From positions 1 to 24,620 of the forward strand of contig NZ_BAAAFZ010000084.1 of the NCBI RefSeq assembly GCF_039523795.1: a DNA stretch of 24,620 bases. Reading direction: 5' to 3'. The notes beneath the pieces were generated by a model. That model was not told where the DNA came from and did no database searches. It was given only the letters and a program-made list of their open reading frames with translations. Positions 7,468-16,658 of the stretch are shown in pieces (the first letter of the stretch is position 1; each line of letters opens with the position of its first letter). The position numbers and the translations under genes were made by a program. The DNA comes from Craurococcus roseus. Its GTDB lineage: Bacteria; Pseudomonadota; Alphaproteobacteria; Acetobacterales; Acetobacteraceae.

Positions 7468-8144
7468 CGGCGTCCTCCGTTTCCGGGCGAGACTAAGGCG
7501 GGGCGCCGCGGCCCCGCTAGGGGCGACAGGGATTCGAGGGCCGTGTCCCGCCACAGCCGCCGCCCTCCCGCCGCTCGCTGGCCGCGCGTTTCCGAGGCGT
7601 CCCGTCCGGCGGGGCGTAGGTCTTTCGGTGCTGCGCCCCCGGCGGCGCACCTTCGATGGGCGGGCCGGCGGGGCGTTTGGCGGCCCGACCGGCGCCGATC
7701 CGTAGGCGGCCACGCTGTTCCCGTCCGCGCCGCTGGCCTTGAGCGGCGTCCTCGCCCCACCCTGCGCCGCTGGGAAGCCGACCTGCGGCGCGGCCACCGT
7801 TCGCCCCAAACCCCACGGCGAGTCGCTGGAGCCTGCGACGGCCCCGCCACCCGCTGGGGACGGCGGCGGGCGCCGGTGGGAAAGACCGAACTCCTGCCAC
7901 CAACGCCCGAGCCGCCCCCTCCAACCGGGCAAGGCGCCGCCGAGTGGCGAGCAAGAACCGACCGTCACGACCCGGCGCGGGCGATCGTGCGGTGTACGGC
8001 GGTCGCGGCGGGGAAGGCTCCCAGGCCGGTGTCGGGCGCACGGCCCGGCGCGGGTACGGACGCCACCGAAGGCGCGGCCGGGGCGGGTCGTGATGGCCGG
8101 TTCGAAGCGGTGCGGCGCGGTGCGGCTCGCGGCGGAGCCGCTCC
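7468..8144. other. Gene-free GC-rich gap
   Basis: A 677-base stretch between the CBS-protein stop and the CoA-transferase start. Several frames stay open through it on both strands, but the translations are rich in Arg, Pro, Gly and Ala, have no recognisable motif and no convincing ribosome binding site. I attribute them to the scarcity of stop codons in very GC-rich DNA. A hairpin (GCGGCTC and GAGCCGC arms, 8122-8141) lies just past the CBS-gene stop without a following T-run. The proximal end carries the ribosome binding site of the CoA-transferase gene. I see no RNA gene or promoter I can support. Confidence 0.5.
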
Positions 8145-8567
8145 TCAAAGCCGTTCCCAAAGCTCTGTTTCGTCGTCCAGCCGCGCCTGTTCCAACCCGC
8201 GGAAATCGCCGCGCGAGACGACGCCGATCACCCGCGCCCCTTCCACCACCGGCAGGTGCCTCGCGCCGCAATCCTGCATAAGCCGGAGCGCCTCGATCGC
8301 CTTGGCCCGCGGCCCGACAGTTTCGGGCTTCGGGGTCATCGCTTCAGCGAGCGTCGTCCGCGCCGGGTCGCGGTTCTCGGCCAGCATGCGCCAGACGGCG
8401 TCGCGGCCGGTGAAGATGCCGAGCAGCGCGCCCTCCGGGTCCGTCACCAGCACGGCGCCGACCCGCCGGTCGCGCATCGTCCGCGCCGCTTCGAGCACGG
8501 TGGCCCCCGGCGGCAGCGTCACCGGCTCGCGCCGGACCATGATCTCCAGCATGGGGCGGTTGGTCAT
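8145..8567 (-). CDS. CBS-domain-pair protein
   Basis: A 140-residue protein made of two CBS repeats and little else. The first covers roughly residues 7-65, with VTLPPGATVLEAARTM, VGAVLVTD and LLGIFTGRD. The second covers roughly residues 72-130, with PETVGPRAKAIEALRLM, HLPVVEG and VIGVVSRGD. CBS pairs (Bateman modules) bind adenine nucleotides and act as energy sensors or as regulatory subunits; stand-alone ones have no fixed role. ATG 8567 has GGAGG eight bases upstream and is preferred over an in-frame ATG 33 bases further up. It lies 59 bases after the glycosylase gene on the same strand, so co-transcription is possible. Confidence 0.9.
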   Translation of the reverse strand: MTNRPMLEIMVRREPVTLPPGATVLEAARTMRDRRVGAVLVTDPEGALLGIFTGRDAVWRMLAENRDPARTTLAEAMTPKPETVGPRAKAIEALRLMQDCGARHLPVVEGARVIGVVSRGDFRGLEQARLDDETELWERL

Positions 8568-8626
8568 CGCTTCGGTCCTCCCGGCCGCCGAGGCTGGCAC
8601 GGGGGGCGCGGCGCTTCATTGATCTG

Positions 8627-9499
8627 TCACAAACCCGGCTCGGGCGGCGGCGCCGGCGGTGCCGCGTCCCTGGCCGCGCCGTTCCGCCGCGCCTGCCCCT
8701 CCGGGCAGAGGTCGAGCAGCACGCAGCGCCCGCAGGCCGGCGCGCGGAAGATGCAGCAGCGCTGGCCGTGCAGCATGAACACCTCGTGGTGGTCGTAGAC
8801 CTGCTGCGCCGTCCAGTCGGCCGGCAACAACGCCTCCAGCACCGCGTGCGACGGCCCTACCGCGAGCGAGCGCGGGATCAGCCCGATCCGCTGCGCCACA
8901 CGGTGGTGGTGGCTGTCCACCGGCAAGGCCCGGCCGCGGAGCGCGCTGAAGGACAGCACCGCTGCCGCCGTCTTCGGCCCGACGCCGGGCAGGGCGGCGA
9001 GCCACGCGCGTGCCGCTTCGGGCTCCATGCCCGCCAAGTGGTCGAGGTCCAGGCGGCCGCCGCGCACCTCGGTGATGGCGCGCAAGGTCCTTTGGAGCGC
9101 CGGCGCCTTGGCCTCCGGCCAAGTGACGCCGGCGAGGGCCCGCTCCACCTCGGCCACGGGCGCGTCGCGCGCCGCCTCCCAGGACGGGAAGCGCTCGCGC
9201 AAGGAGCGGAAGGCTCGGGCGCTGTCGGCGTTGCGCGTGCGGTGGGACAGCAAGGACGAAACCAACTCGTCCAGCGGCGGCAAGGCGTGGAAGTAGGCGA
9301 TCGGGCAGTGATAGGCGGCGCAAAGGCGCGCGTGCGCTTCCAACGCCAGCGCCGCGCGCCCGGGATCGGCGGGCGCTGGATGGCCGGCGCGCGGCGCGGC
9401 GCCGCTGCGGGGCCGCGACGGCGGCGCTCCGGCATCCGTCGAGACCGCGTCGAAGAGCGGGATGGCGGCGGCGCCTCGCGCCGGAGCGGGCTTGCCCAT
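8627..9499 (-). CDS. Endonuclease III-like DNA glycosylase with [4Fe-4S] cluster
   Basis: A 290-residue member of the HhH-GPD base-excision-repair family. The helix-hairpin-helix motif LPGVGPKTAAAV carries the lysine used by Nth for lyase chemistry, and VDSHHHRVAQRIGL carries the catalytic-type Asp. Cysteines 249, 256, 259 and 265 follow the C-X6-C-X2-C-X5-C pattern of the endonuclease III iron-sulfur cluster. It is longer than E. coli Nth (211 residues), with about 50 extra low-complexity residues at the N-terminus and a Pro/Ala tail, so it is a divergent subgroup and may not be the main Nth of the cell. ATG 9499 is chosen because residues further upstream are Arg/Gly-rich and would overlap the divergent gene. 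The exact damaged base it removes is unknown. Confidence 0.88.
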   Translation of the reverse strand: MGKPAPARGAAAIPLFDAVSTDAGAPPSRPRSGAAPRAGHPAPADPGRAALALEAHARLCAAYHCPIAYFHALPPLDELVSSLLSHRTRNADSARAFRSLRERFPSWEAARDAPVAEVERALAGVTWPEAKAPALQRTLRAITEVRGGRLDLDHLAGMEPEAARAWLAALPGVGPKTAAAVLSFSALRGRALPVDSHHHRVAQRIGLIPRSLAVGPSHAVLEALLPADWTAQQVYDHHEVFMLHGQRCCIFRAPACGRCVLLDLCPEGQARRNGAARDAAPPAPPPEPGL

Positions 9500-9611
9500 C
9501 CGGACCCCAACGGCCCGCCGCCGGGCCGGTTCGCGCCCCGGCGGCGTAAGGACTCGCGCCCTCCCGCCGCGTCCGCGCATCGGTCCCGCGCGCGCGGACG
9601 CCGCACGGGCT

Positions 9612-10250
9612 ATGCAACGTGCCATGGAGCCCGTCGATGTCGCCCTTTGCCTCTGCGTGGACGTGTCCGCCAGCGTCGGTTACGACGAGTTCGGCCTGAT
9701 GCTGGGCGGCTACGCGGCGGCGTTCCGCGACCCGGCCGTGGTCGCGCTCTGCACCGCCGGGCGGCGCGGCGCGGTGGCGGTCGGCGCCGTGTTCTGGTCC
9801 GGCGTGTTTCCCGGCCCCGAAGTCGCGGTGCCCTGGCGCCGCGTGAACGGCGAAGCGGCGGCGGAAGCACTGGCGGCCGCCCTCGACGACGCGCCGCGCC
9901 TGCCCGCCGCCGGCGCCACGGCGCTGGGCGAGGGCATGGCCCACGGCCTCGCGCTCCTCGCGCGCTGCCCGGCCGACGCGACCCGGCTGTTGCTCGACGT
10001 GTCCGGCGACGGGCGGCACAACCAGGGCCGCCCGCCCGGCCCGATCCGCGATCTGGGAGTCGCGGCCGGCGTCACGGTCAACGGCCTGGCGGTGCTGAAC
10101 GAGGAGGCCGACCTGCTGGACCACTACCGCGAGGAGGTGATCGGCGGCACAGGCAGCTTCGCGGTGGCTTGCGACGACTACGCCGCCTTCGCCGAGGCCG
10201 TCCGGGCGAAACTTATGCGCGAAATTCCTGCCGCACCTCTCGCAGTTTAG
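9612..10250 (+). CDS. DUF1194 (von Willebrand factor A-like) protein
   Basis: A protein of about 212 residues matching the DUF1194 family, which has a von Willebrand factor A-type fold. The N-terminal VDVALCLCVDVSASVGYDEF contains the D-x-S-x-S metal-ion site (DVSAS), followed by GYAAAFRDPAV. Later segments, including GATALGEGMAHGLALL, LLLDVSGDGRHNQG and GVTVNGLAVLN, are also typical. No clear signal peptide is visible, though many relatives are exported. ATG 9612 and ATG 9624 are both possible starts; neither has a strong ribosome binding site. It is divergent from the glycosylase gene, with 112 bases shared between them. Its role is unknown. Confidence 0.83.
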   Translation: MQRAMEPVDVALCLCVDVSASVGYDEFGLMLGGYAAAFRDPAVVALCTAGRRGAVAVGAVFWSGVFPGPEVAVPWRRVNGEAAAEALAAALDDAPRLPAAGATALGEGMAHGLALLARCPADATRLLLDVSGDGRHNQGRPPGPIRDLGVAAGVTVNGLAVLNEEADLLDHYREEVIGGTGSFAVACDDYAAFAEAVRAKLMREIPAAPLAV

Positions 10251-10321
10251 TATACGATCCTCCAACGAAGCCTCAGCCGACGATGCCACCGCCACCCCTG
10301 ACCGGACCAGAACCCGACCCC

Positions 10322-11437
10322 ATGCTGCTCCTCATCCCCGGCCCCGTGCGGACGCACCCCGAGACCCGCGCCGCCATGGCCGCCGACATCGCGCCCTGGG
10401 ACAACGACTTCCGACCCGTCTACGCCTCCGTCCGCGAGCGGGTGCGCGCGGTCGCCGGCGGCGTGGAGGGCGAGCACGCGACCCTGCCGCTCCAGGGCTG
10501 CGGCCACTTCATCCTGGAAGCCGCGCTCCGCACCTTTGTCCCCGCAGGGGCCAAGGTGCTGGTGCCGACCAACGGCGCCTACGGCACCCGCGCCGCCCGC
10601 CTCGTCCGCGAGGCCGGCCGACGCGTGGTGGCGCTGCCCGGTCCGGACACCCGGCCGGTGACGTCTGCCGAGGTCGCCTCGGCGCTGGAGCACGACGCCG
10701 AGATCGGCCACGTCCTGATGGTCCACCACGAGACGGGCAGCGGCATCGTCAACGACCCGGCCGCGATCGGCGCCGCCGTGCGCGCCGCCGGCCGCCGCCT
10801 CATCATGGACTCCGTCTCCGCCTTCGGCGCCCTGCCGTTCTCCATGGCCGAGCACCCGGAATGCGACGCGGTGGTGTTCACCTCCGGCAAGTGCCTGGAA
10901 GGGATGCCCGGCATCGGCTTTGCCGTCGCGCGCGTGGACCGCGTGCTGGAGTGCGAAGGCAACGCCGGCTCCTGGTCCTTCGACCTCCACGACGTCTACA
11001 CCCACGCGCTGCGCTCCGGCTGGGGCTCCTTCCGCTTCACGCCGCCGGCGCAGGCGCTCCGGGCCTTCTCCGTCGCGCTGGACCTGTACGGGCGCGAAGG
11101 CGGCCAAAAGGCACGGCTGGCGCGCTACACGGAAAACGCGCGCGTGCTCTACGACGGCGTGCTGGGCCTCGGCCTCCGCCCCTACCTGGAGCGTCGCCAC
11201 CAGGGGCCGGTGATCGTCACCGTCCACCAGCCGCAGCACCCGGCCTTCGCCTTGCAGCGCTTCGTGGACGAGCTGAAGGCGCGCGGCGTGCTCATCAGCA
11301 ACTTCTCCTGCACGGAAGCGCCGAGCTTCCGCGTCGGCTGCATCGGCGCCGTGACCCCGGCCGAGATGCGCGGCGCGGTGGCGGCGATGGGCGAGGCGTT
11401 GGAGGCGATGGGCGTGCGGGAGAGGGTGGCGGCTTAG
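10322..11437 (+). CDS. 2-aminoethylphosphonate:pyruvate aminotransferase-like enzyme (PhnW family)
   Basis: A 371-residue class V PLP-dependent aminotransferase. It opens with MLLLIPGPV and APWDNDFRPVYASVRE, then shows LQGCGHFILEAALRTFVP, MDSVSAFGALPF, FTSGKCLEGMPGIGFAVA with the likely PLP lysine at residue 190, and WSFDLHDVYTHALRSGWGSF. These closely match PhnW, which converts 2-aminoethylphosphonate and pyruvate to phosphonoacetaldehyde and alanine. The length also fits PhnW (about 367). ATG 10322 gives the PhnW-like N-terminus; ATG 10283 would add 13 Pro-rich residues. No other phosphonate gene (phnX, phnY, phnA or transport) is in the window, so a related alanine-glyoxylate-type activity cannot be excluded. 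Confidence 0.85.
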   Translation: MLLLIPGPVRTHPETRAAMAADIAPWDNDFRPVYASVRERVRAVAGGVEGEHATLPLQGCGHFILEAALRTFVPAGAKVLVPTNGAYGTRAARLVREAGRRVVALPGPDTRPVTSAEVASALEHDAEIGHVLMVHHETGSGIVNDPAAIGAAVRAAGRRLIMDSVSAFGALPFSMAEHPECDAVVFTSGKCLEGMPGIGFAVARVDRVLECEGNAGSWSFDLHDVYTHALRSGWGSFRFTPPAQALRAFSVALDLYGREGGQKARLARYTENARVLYDGVLGLGLRPYLERRHQGPVIVTVHQPQHPAFALQRFVDELKARGVLISNFSCTEAPSFRVGCIGAVTPAEMRGAVAAMGEALEAMGVRERVAA

Positions 11438-11497
11438 CAGCCAGCCCCAAGTGACGCCCTCAGCGGGCTGCGTGCAAATCTAAGGGCGCCTTCGCCG

Positions 11498-11932
11498 GTG
11501 AACGTGTTGCGCTTGCTTTACGAGCCTGAAGACGAGTGGCATGGGCAGTTGCACGCTTCCGCAGAAGCGTTCGGCTTTTCTGGCCGAAGCTCGGCATGGT
11601 TCGGTCGGGACGACTTGGTGGAATTCAGACGCCATCTCGGGGCGTATCCGCTTCTGCCGCGCCCCGCGGCGATCTCCGGTGGGGTGGGCGTCTCCCCGGG
11701 AGGGGAACCGCGCGACGTCCACATCAGACTAACGATTGCCCCATTTGACACTAAAGGAGGGCTTTTAGTCCGCGTCGAATTGGCTTGCGAGCCTCCAGTG
11801 CCTCCCGGTGCCGACTGTGAGCAGCGTGCGCATCTGTGCTTTCCTACCGACTACGCGTCCCTCGACCGGTTCCGAATTGCGCTCGGCCCCATGCTCGACG
11901 GCGGCGCTGAAGCGATCCTTGTGGGGATATAG
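11498..11932 (+). CDS. Uncharacterised 144-residue protein
   Basis: I do not recognise a named family. The protein is soluble, with no signal peptide or membrane helix, and looks like a mixed alpha/beta domain. It has EWHGQLHASAEAFGFSGRSS, then a helix DLVEFRRHLGAYPL, strand-like DVHIRLTIAP and LLVRVELAC, and a final YASLDRFRIALGPML helix. This strand-rich sheet with a late amphipathic helix looks like a genuine fold rather than an antisense shadow. Its codon use is less extreme in GC than its neighbours, hinting at a different history. The start is GTG 11498 with a weak ribosome binding site; it follows the aminotransferase gene by 60 bases and may share its transcript. Confidence 0.65.
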   Translation: MNVLRLLYEPEDEWHGQLHASAEAFGFSGRSSAWFGRDDLVEFRRHLGAYPLLPRPAAISGGVGVSPGGEPRDVHIRLTIAPFDTKGGLLVRVELACEPPVPPGADCEQRAHLCFPTDYASLDRFRIALGPMLDGGAEAILVGI

Positions 11933-12030
11933 GTGTAGTTATGTCACCGGCCTCAAGCCGTTTACATGCGCTGATCGCTTGGAGCTTTCGATAAGCTTGG
12001 CGCGATAAAGTAAGGGGGCGAGGGCGGACC

Positions 12031-13029
12031 CTATTCCGCCTTGATCCGCGCCGCCCGCACCACCCCGCGCCAGCGTTCAATCTCGGCGCGTTGGAACGCC
12101 GCGTAGCTCTCCGGGCTGTCCGCCACCACGGTCAGCCCGATCTGCCCCAGCCTCCCCACCGTCTCCGGGTGCCGCAGCGCCTCTACCACCGCCGCGTGGA
12201 CGCGCGCGAGCAGCAGCGGCGCCATCCCGGCCGGCGCCATCACCGCCTGCCAGGAGGTCACGGCGAAGTCGCGCAGGCCCGCCTCCGCCGCCGTCGGCAC
12301 CTCCGGCAGCACCGGGTGCCGCTCCGCGCTGGTGACGATAATCGGCCTGAGCCGCCCGCCCGAAATGTGCCCGGCCACCGTGCCGAGGTTCTGGAAGGAG
12401 AGCTGCACGTTGCCCGCGATCAGGTCCGTCGCCGCCGCTGCGCCACCGGCGTAGGGCACGTGCGTCGCGTCCGTCCCGGTGAGCTGCTTGAACAGCTCCA
12501 TCGTGAGCTGGTCGGAGGAGCCGACGCCGCTGGTCGAGTAGGCCGCGCCGGGGTTGCGCTTCAGCCAGGCGACCAGTTCGGCGAGGTCGCGCACCGGCAC
12601 CTTTTCCGGGTTCACCACCAGCACGTTCGGTGTGGTCACGGCGAGCGTCACCGGTGTGAAGTCGCGCACCGGGTCGTAGCCGAGGTTGGGTCGCAGCGCC
12701 GCGTTGATGGCGTAGACGCCGATGGAGCCCACCATCAGCGTGTGCCCGTCCGGCTGGGCGCGGGCGAGGATGCGCGCCGCCACCTCGCCGTTCGCGCCCG
12801 TCCGGTTCTCCGCCACCACCGGCTGGCCGATGCTCTGCTGCATCCGCGTGGCGATCGCCCGCGCCACGATGTCGGACGGCCCGCCGGCGACGAAGGGCAC
12901 GAGGATGGTGACGGGCCGGGTCGGCCATGTCTCGGCCGAAGGCGGCGCCGCGGCCTGCTGCGACAGGGCAGGGCGGTCGCCGGCCGCGGCGAAGGCGGCG
13001 GCTCCGGCGAGGAGGTGGCGACGGCGCAT
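12031..13029 (-). CDS. Bug-family tripartite tricarboxylate transporter substrate-binding protein
   Basis: A 332-residue periplasmic receptor of the Bug/TctC family. The N-terminus MRRRHLLAGAAAFAAAG is a signal peptide with an arginine cluster that could use the Tat route. The mature part shows WPTRPVTILVPFVAGGPSDIVARAIA, NRTGANGEVAA, PDGHTLMVGS, FTPVTLAVTTPNVLVV, YSTSGVGSSDQLTMELF and ATHVPYAGGAAAATDLIAGNVQ, the order expected for this family. These proteins bind small carboxylates or similar compounds; the ligand here is unknown. No TctA or TctB membrane subunit is in the window, so it is an orphan receptor, as is common in lineages with many Bug paralogues. An upstream in-frame ATG at 13098 is rejected because it would precede the signal peptide by 23 residues. 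Confidence 0.92.
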   Translation of the reverse strand: MRRRHLLAGAAAFAAAGDRPALSQQAAAPPSAETWPTRPVTILVPFVAGGPSDIVARAIATRMQQSIGQPVVAENRTGANGEVAARILARAQPDGHTLMVGSIGVYAINAALRPNLGYDPVRDFTPVTLAVTTPNVLVVNPEKVPVRDLAELVAWLKRNPGAAYSTSGVGSSDQLTMELFKQLTGTDATHVPYAGGAAAATDLIAGNVQLSFQNLGTVAGHISGGRLRPIIVTSAERHPVLPEVPTAAEAGLRDFAVTSWQAVMAPAGMAPLLLARVHAAVVEALRHPETVGRLGQIGLTVVADSPESYAAFQRAEIERWRGVVRAARIKAE

Positions 13030-13090
13030 GGTCGGGCGTTCCTCGGTTCTTCTCGTCACGGGGAATGATGCCGGGGCCGCGACTCGGCGC

Positions 13091-13318
13091 CTAGTCACCC
13101 CTGCGCTTGTCGTCCTTCTTCTTCCGCTTCGCCGCCTTGCCCGTCGCGTGCCCGGACCCGCCCAAGGCGGCGAGCCGCGGCGGCAGCGCCTCCTTGATGG
13201 CCGGCCGCGACGACTTGTCCTTCTTCCAGTGCTTTTTGTCCTTCCGCGACATGCCGCAGCCGAAGCACCAGCCGGTCTCCTCGTCGAAGCGGCACACGTC
13301 GATGCAGGGACTCCCCAC
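13091..13318 (-). CDS. DUF1289-domain small cysteine-rich protein
   Basis: A 75-residue protein. Its N-terminal 45 residues match DUF1289: SPCIDVCRFDEETGWCFGCG carries four cysteines, a likely metal-binding knuckle, followed by SRKDKKHWKK. The C-terminus is a highly basic tail, with KRKKKDDKRRGD at the end, suggesting nucleic acid or ribosome contact, but no function is established. It starts with GTG, preceded by a GAGGG ribosome binding site that overlaps the end of the VOC gene; the gap to that gene is six bases, so the two form an operon. Confidence 0.85.
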   Translation of the reverse strand: MGSPCIDVCRFDEETGWCFGCGMSRKDKKHWKKDKSSRPAIKEALPPRLAALGGSGHATGKAAKRKKKDDKRRGD

Positions 13319-13324
13319 CGCCGT

Positions 13325-13744
13325 TCAGCCCTCCGCCGTCGCCGCGAGGTCGCCGCGGTGTACGACGTGGAGCTTGTTGCCTTCCGGGTCGCGGAGGTAG
13401 GCGCCGTAGTAGCCGCGGGCGTAGCGCGTCCGCTCGCCCGGCGCGCCCTCGTCGGTGCCGCCGGCCGCGAGGCCCGCCGCGTGCGCTTCCCGCACCGCCT
13501 CGGGCGAGGCCGCCAGGAACGCCACCATGCCGCCGTTGCCGGCGCTCGCCGGTTCGCGGTTCCAAGGCTCCGTCACCAGGAAGGTCGGCACGCGCCCGCC
13601 CGGCGCCGCCCAGCCGATGCCGGACGGCCCGCCGTCCTCCGACCCTTCCCAGCGGCGACGGAGGCCGAGCGGCGACAACACGGCGTCGTAGAAGGCGCCC
13701 ATGCGCGAGAGGTCGCGCGCGCCGAAGGTGACGTGGCTGAACAT
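13325..13744 (-). CDS. VOC (glyoxalase/bleomycin resistance) family protein
   Basis: A 139-residue single-domain VOC protein. It begins MFSHVTFGARDLSRMGAFYD, typical of the first beta-alpha-beta module with a possible metal-binding His4, and ends with RGYYGAYLRDPEGNKLHVVH, the usual second module in which the DPEGN turn is conserved. VOC proteins include glyoxalases, dioxygenases and antibiotic-binding proteins; the substrate cannot be inferred. ATG 13744 has GGGAAG about six bases upstream. It is the first gene of a two-gene operon with the DUF1289 gene and is divergent from fhs, with 106 bases between. Confidence 0.88.
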   Translation of the reverse strand: MFSHVTFGARDLSRMGAFYDAVLSPLGLRRRWEGSEDGGPSGIGWAAPGGRVPTFLVTEPWNREPASAGNGGMVAFLAASPEAVREAHAAGLAAGGTDEGAPGERTRYARGYYGAYLRDPEGNKLHVVHRGDLAATAEG

Positions 13745-13850
13745 GCGTCTTCCCAGGCCGCCGGAACCGGGCGAGGGCGGGGAGGAGGGCGGCTTGCCCC
13801 GGCCCGCCGGACCCGTGCATACCGGGGCTTCTTAGGGGAGGGCGGACGGC

Positions 13851-15521
<1,671 letters not shown>

Positions 15522-15552
15522 ACCGCGCGCTGCCTTTGGCCCACGCCGCCGT

Positions 15553-15572
15553 GCCGCACGCAGGCGTGCGGC
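15553..15572 (+). terminator. Hairpin after fhs, terminator-like without T-run
   Basis: Arms GCCGCACGC and GCGTGCGGC form a 9-bp perfect stem with a 2-base spacer (in practice a 4-base loop and 8 bp), beginning 31 bases past the fhs stop. No T-run follows on either strand. In GC-rich Alphaproteobacteria such stems often mark transcript ends, but this one could equally be a simple palindrome. Confidence 0.4.
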
Positions 15573-15688
15573 CGGGGAACGCCCGCCACACGCAAGGGTG
15601 TCCCTGCGCACGGCGCAGCCGCGGCGCGGTTCGGCTAGGGTGCGGCGCTGGAAGACGGGGACGCGCCGGCGACGCCGGGCGAGAACGC

Positions 15689-16237
15689 ATGGAGCTCAAG
15701 AGGGCGCACGAGGCGAACGCCTTCACCGTCGCGGTCGCCGCCGAGATCCCTCGGCTGCGCCGCTTCGCGCGTGTGCTCGCGAAGCGCGCCGACGTGGCCG
15801 ACGACCTCGTCCAGGAGACTCTGGTGCGCGCCATCGCGGCCCAATCGCAGTTCGCCAGCGGCACGAACCTCCGCGCCTGGCTGTTCACCATCCTGCGCCA
15901 CGCCCGCGCCGCCGCGATCCGGCGCGACTCGCGCAGCCCGATCACGCCGTTCGAGGAGATGCGGGAACCGGCGGTGTCGGGCGGGCAAGAGGAGCGGCAG
16001 GCCATGCACGACCTGGCCGTCGCCTTCGCCCGGCTGCCCAAGGCGCAGCAGGAAGCGCTCTGGCTGATCGTCGTCGAGGGCCTGGATTACGCGGAAGCGG
16101 CCCGCATTCAGAACGTGCCGCAGGGCACCTTGCGGTCCAGGCTGTCGCGGGCGCGGGACGCCTTGCGGCAGGGCATCGGGATCGCGCCGGGCTCGCACGA
16201 CCCGTCGGGGACGGACGACTTCGACCGGGAGGGCTGA
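15689..16237 (+). CDS. EcfG-like ECF sigma factor (general stress response)
   Basis: A 182-residue ECF sigma factor. Region 2 (about residues 15-80) holds IPRLRRFARVLAKRADVADD, LVQETLVRAI and NLRAWLFTILRHARAAAIRR, the pattern of the EcfG group that directs the alphaproteobacterial general stress response. Region 4 (about residues 108-165) holds FARLPKAQQEALWLIVVEGL, then DYAEAARIQNVPQGTLRSRL, the helix-turn-helix for the -35 element. It converges on a NepR-like anti-sigma gene 23 bases away, which strongly supports the assignment. ATG 15689 is the only start that gives a normal N-terminus. No PhyR response regulator is in the window. A matching GGAAC/CGTT promoter is present near 20.65 kb. 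Confidence 0.88.
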   Translation: MELKRAHEANAFTVAVAAEIPRLRRFARVLAKRADVADDLVQETLVRAIAAQSQFASGTNLRAWLFTILRHARAAAIRRDSRSPITPFEEMREPAVSGGQEERQAMHDLAVAFARLPKAQQEALWLIVVEGLDYAEAARIQNVPQGTLRSRLSRARDALRQGIGIAPGSHDPSGTDDFDREG

Positions 16238-16260
16238 ACGGCCCACCACCGCCGCCGCGG

Positions 16261-16440
16261 TCAGTCGAGCGGCCCCGCGCCACCTTCGAGGATGCTGAGC
16301 AACTTCTCGGGCACGGGTTCGTGCAGCACGTCGCCGTGCAGCCGCGAAAGCTCGCGTTGCAGCCAAAGGTCGAACTCGCGGCTCGATTGCAGCCCCTTGA
16401 ATCCGTCCTTCGGCGTCGGAGGGTGGGTTGACATCTGCAT
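16261..16440 (-). CDS. NepR-like anti-sigma factor
   Basis: A 59-residue protein of typical NepR size. The C-terminal half, LQRELSRLHGDVLHEPVPEK followed by LLSILE, matches the two helices of NepR and the conserved EPVP linker between them; the N-terminus is polar and probably disordered. NepR binds EcfG and blocks it until phosphorylated PhyR takes its place. I prefer ATG 16440; ATG 16434 is nearly equivalent, and the frame is open up to 16512. The convergent arrangement with the sigma gene is unusual, because nepR and ecfG are commonly in one operon. Its short length means the call rests on the motif and the neighbour. Confidence 0.8.
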   Translation of the reverse strand: MQMSTHPPTPKDGFKGLQSSREFDLWLQRELSRLHGDVLHEPVPEKLLSILEGGAGPLD

Positions 16441-16564
16441 GCCCGTCTTAAAGCGGTTGCCCCGCGTCGGTTTCTGCTGGTGCGGCGATGATGTCAGGCG
16501 TGCTCTCGGCATGGGTGGTTCCGGTGTCGCGTGGCCAGAGCGGCCAGCCGGCGGCGCGGTTTAG

Positions 16565-16594
16565 ATAATAGATCGTAACATAACGGTTACGCAA
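16565..16594 (-). promoter_or_regulatory. Sigma70-like promoter with an inverted repeat in its spacer
   Basis: On the minus strand TTGCGT (16589-16594) and TATTAT (16565-16570) are separated by 18 bases, a reasonable housekeeping promoter pointing at the NepR-like gene about 125 bases downstream. The spacer and the end of the -35 box hold an inverted repeat, CGTAAC-N6-GTTACG (16574-16591), where a dimeric repressor could bind. The local AT-richness is striking in this genome. The promoter call is by eye, and the site could also serve the TPR-methyltransferase gene on the other strand. Confidence 0.45.
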
Positions 16595-16658
16595 GCATGC
16601 AGCCGCGACCGGGCTCGGGTGGGTTGCCGCGGAGGGCCCGCCGGTCGAGGATGCGCCG

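Noticed and set aside
12031..12040. Hairpin GGCGGA/TCCGCC at 12023-12040 as a terminator
   Set aside because: It overlaps the stop of the Bug-receptor gene, is only 6 bp and has no T-run; likely chance in GC-rich DNA.
15575..15600. GGAAC near 15575 as an EcfG promoter for the sigma gene itself
   Set aside because: The bases 16-17 positions downstream read GGTG/GTGT, not CGTT.
16500..16519. GGAAC on the minus strand at 16515-16519 as an EcfG promoter for the NepR-like gene
   Set aside because: No CGTT or close variant at 16 or 17 bases; the -35 half alone is not evidence.
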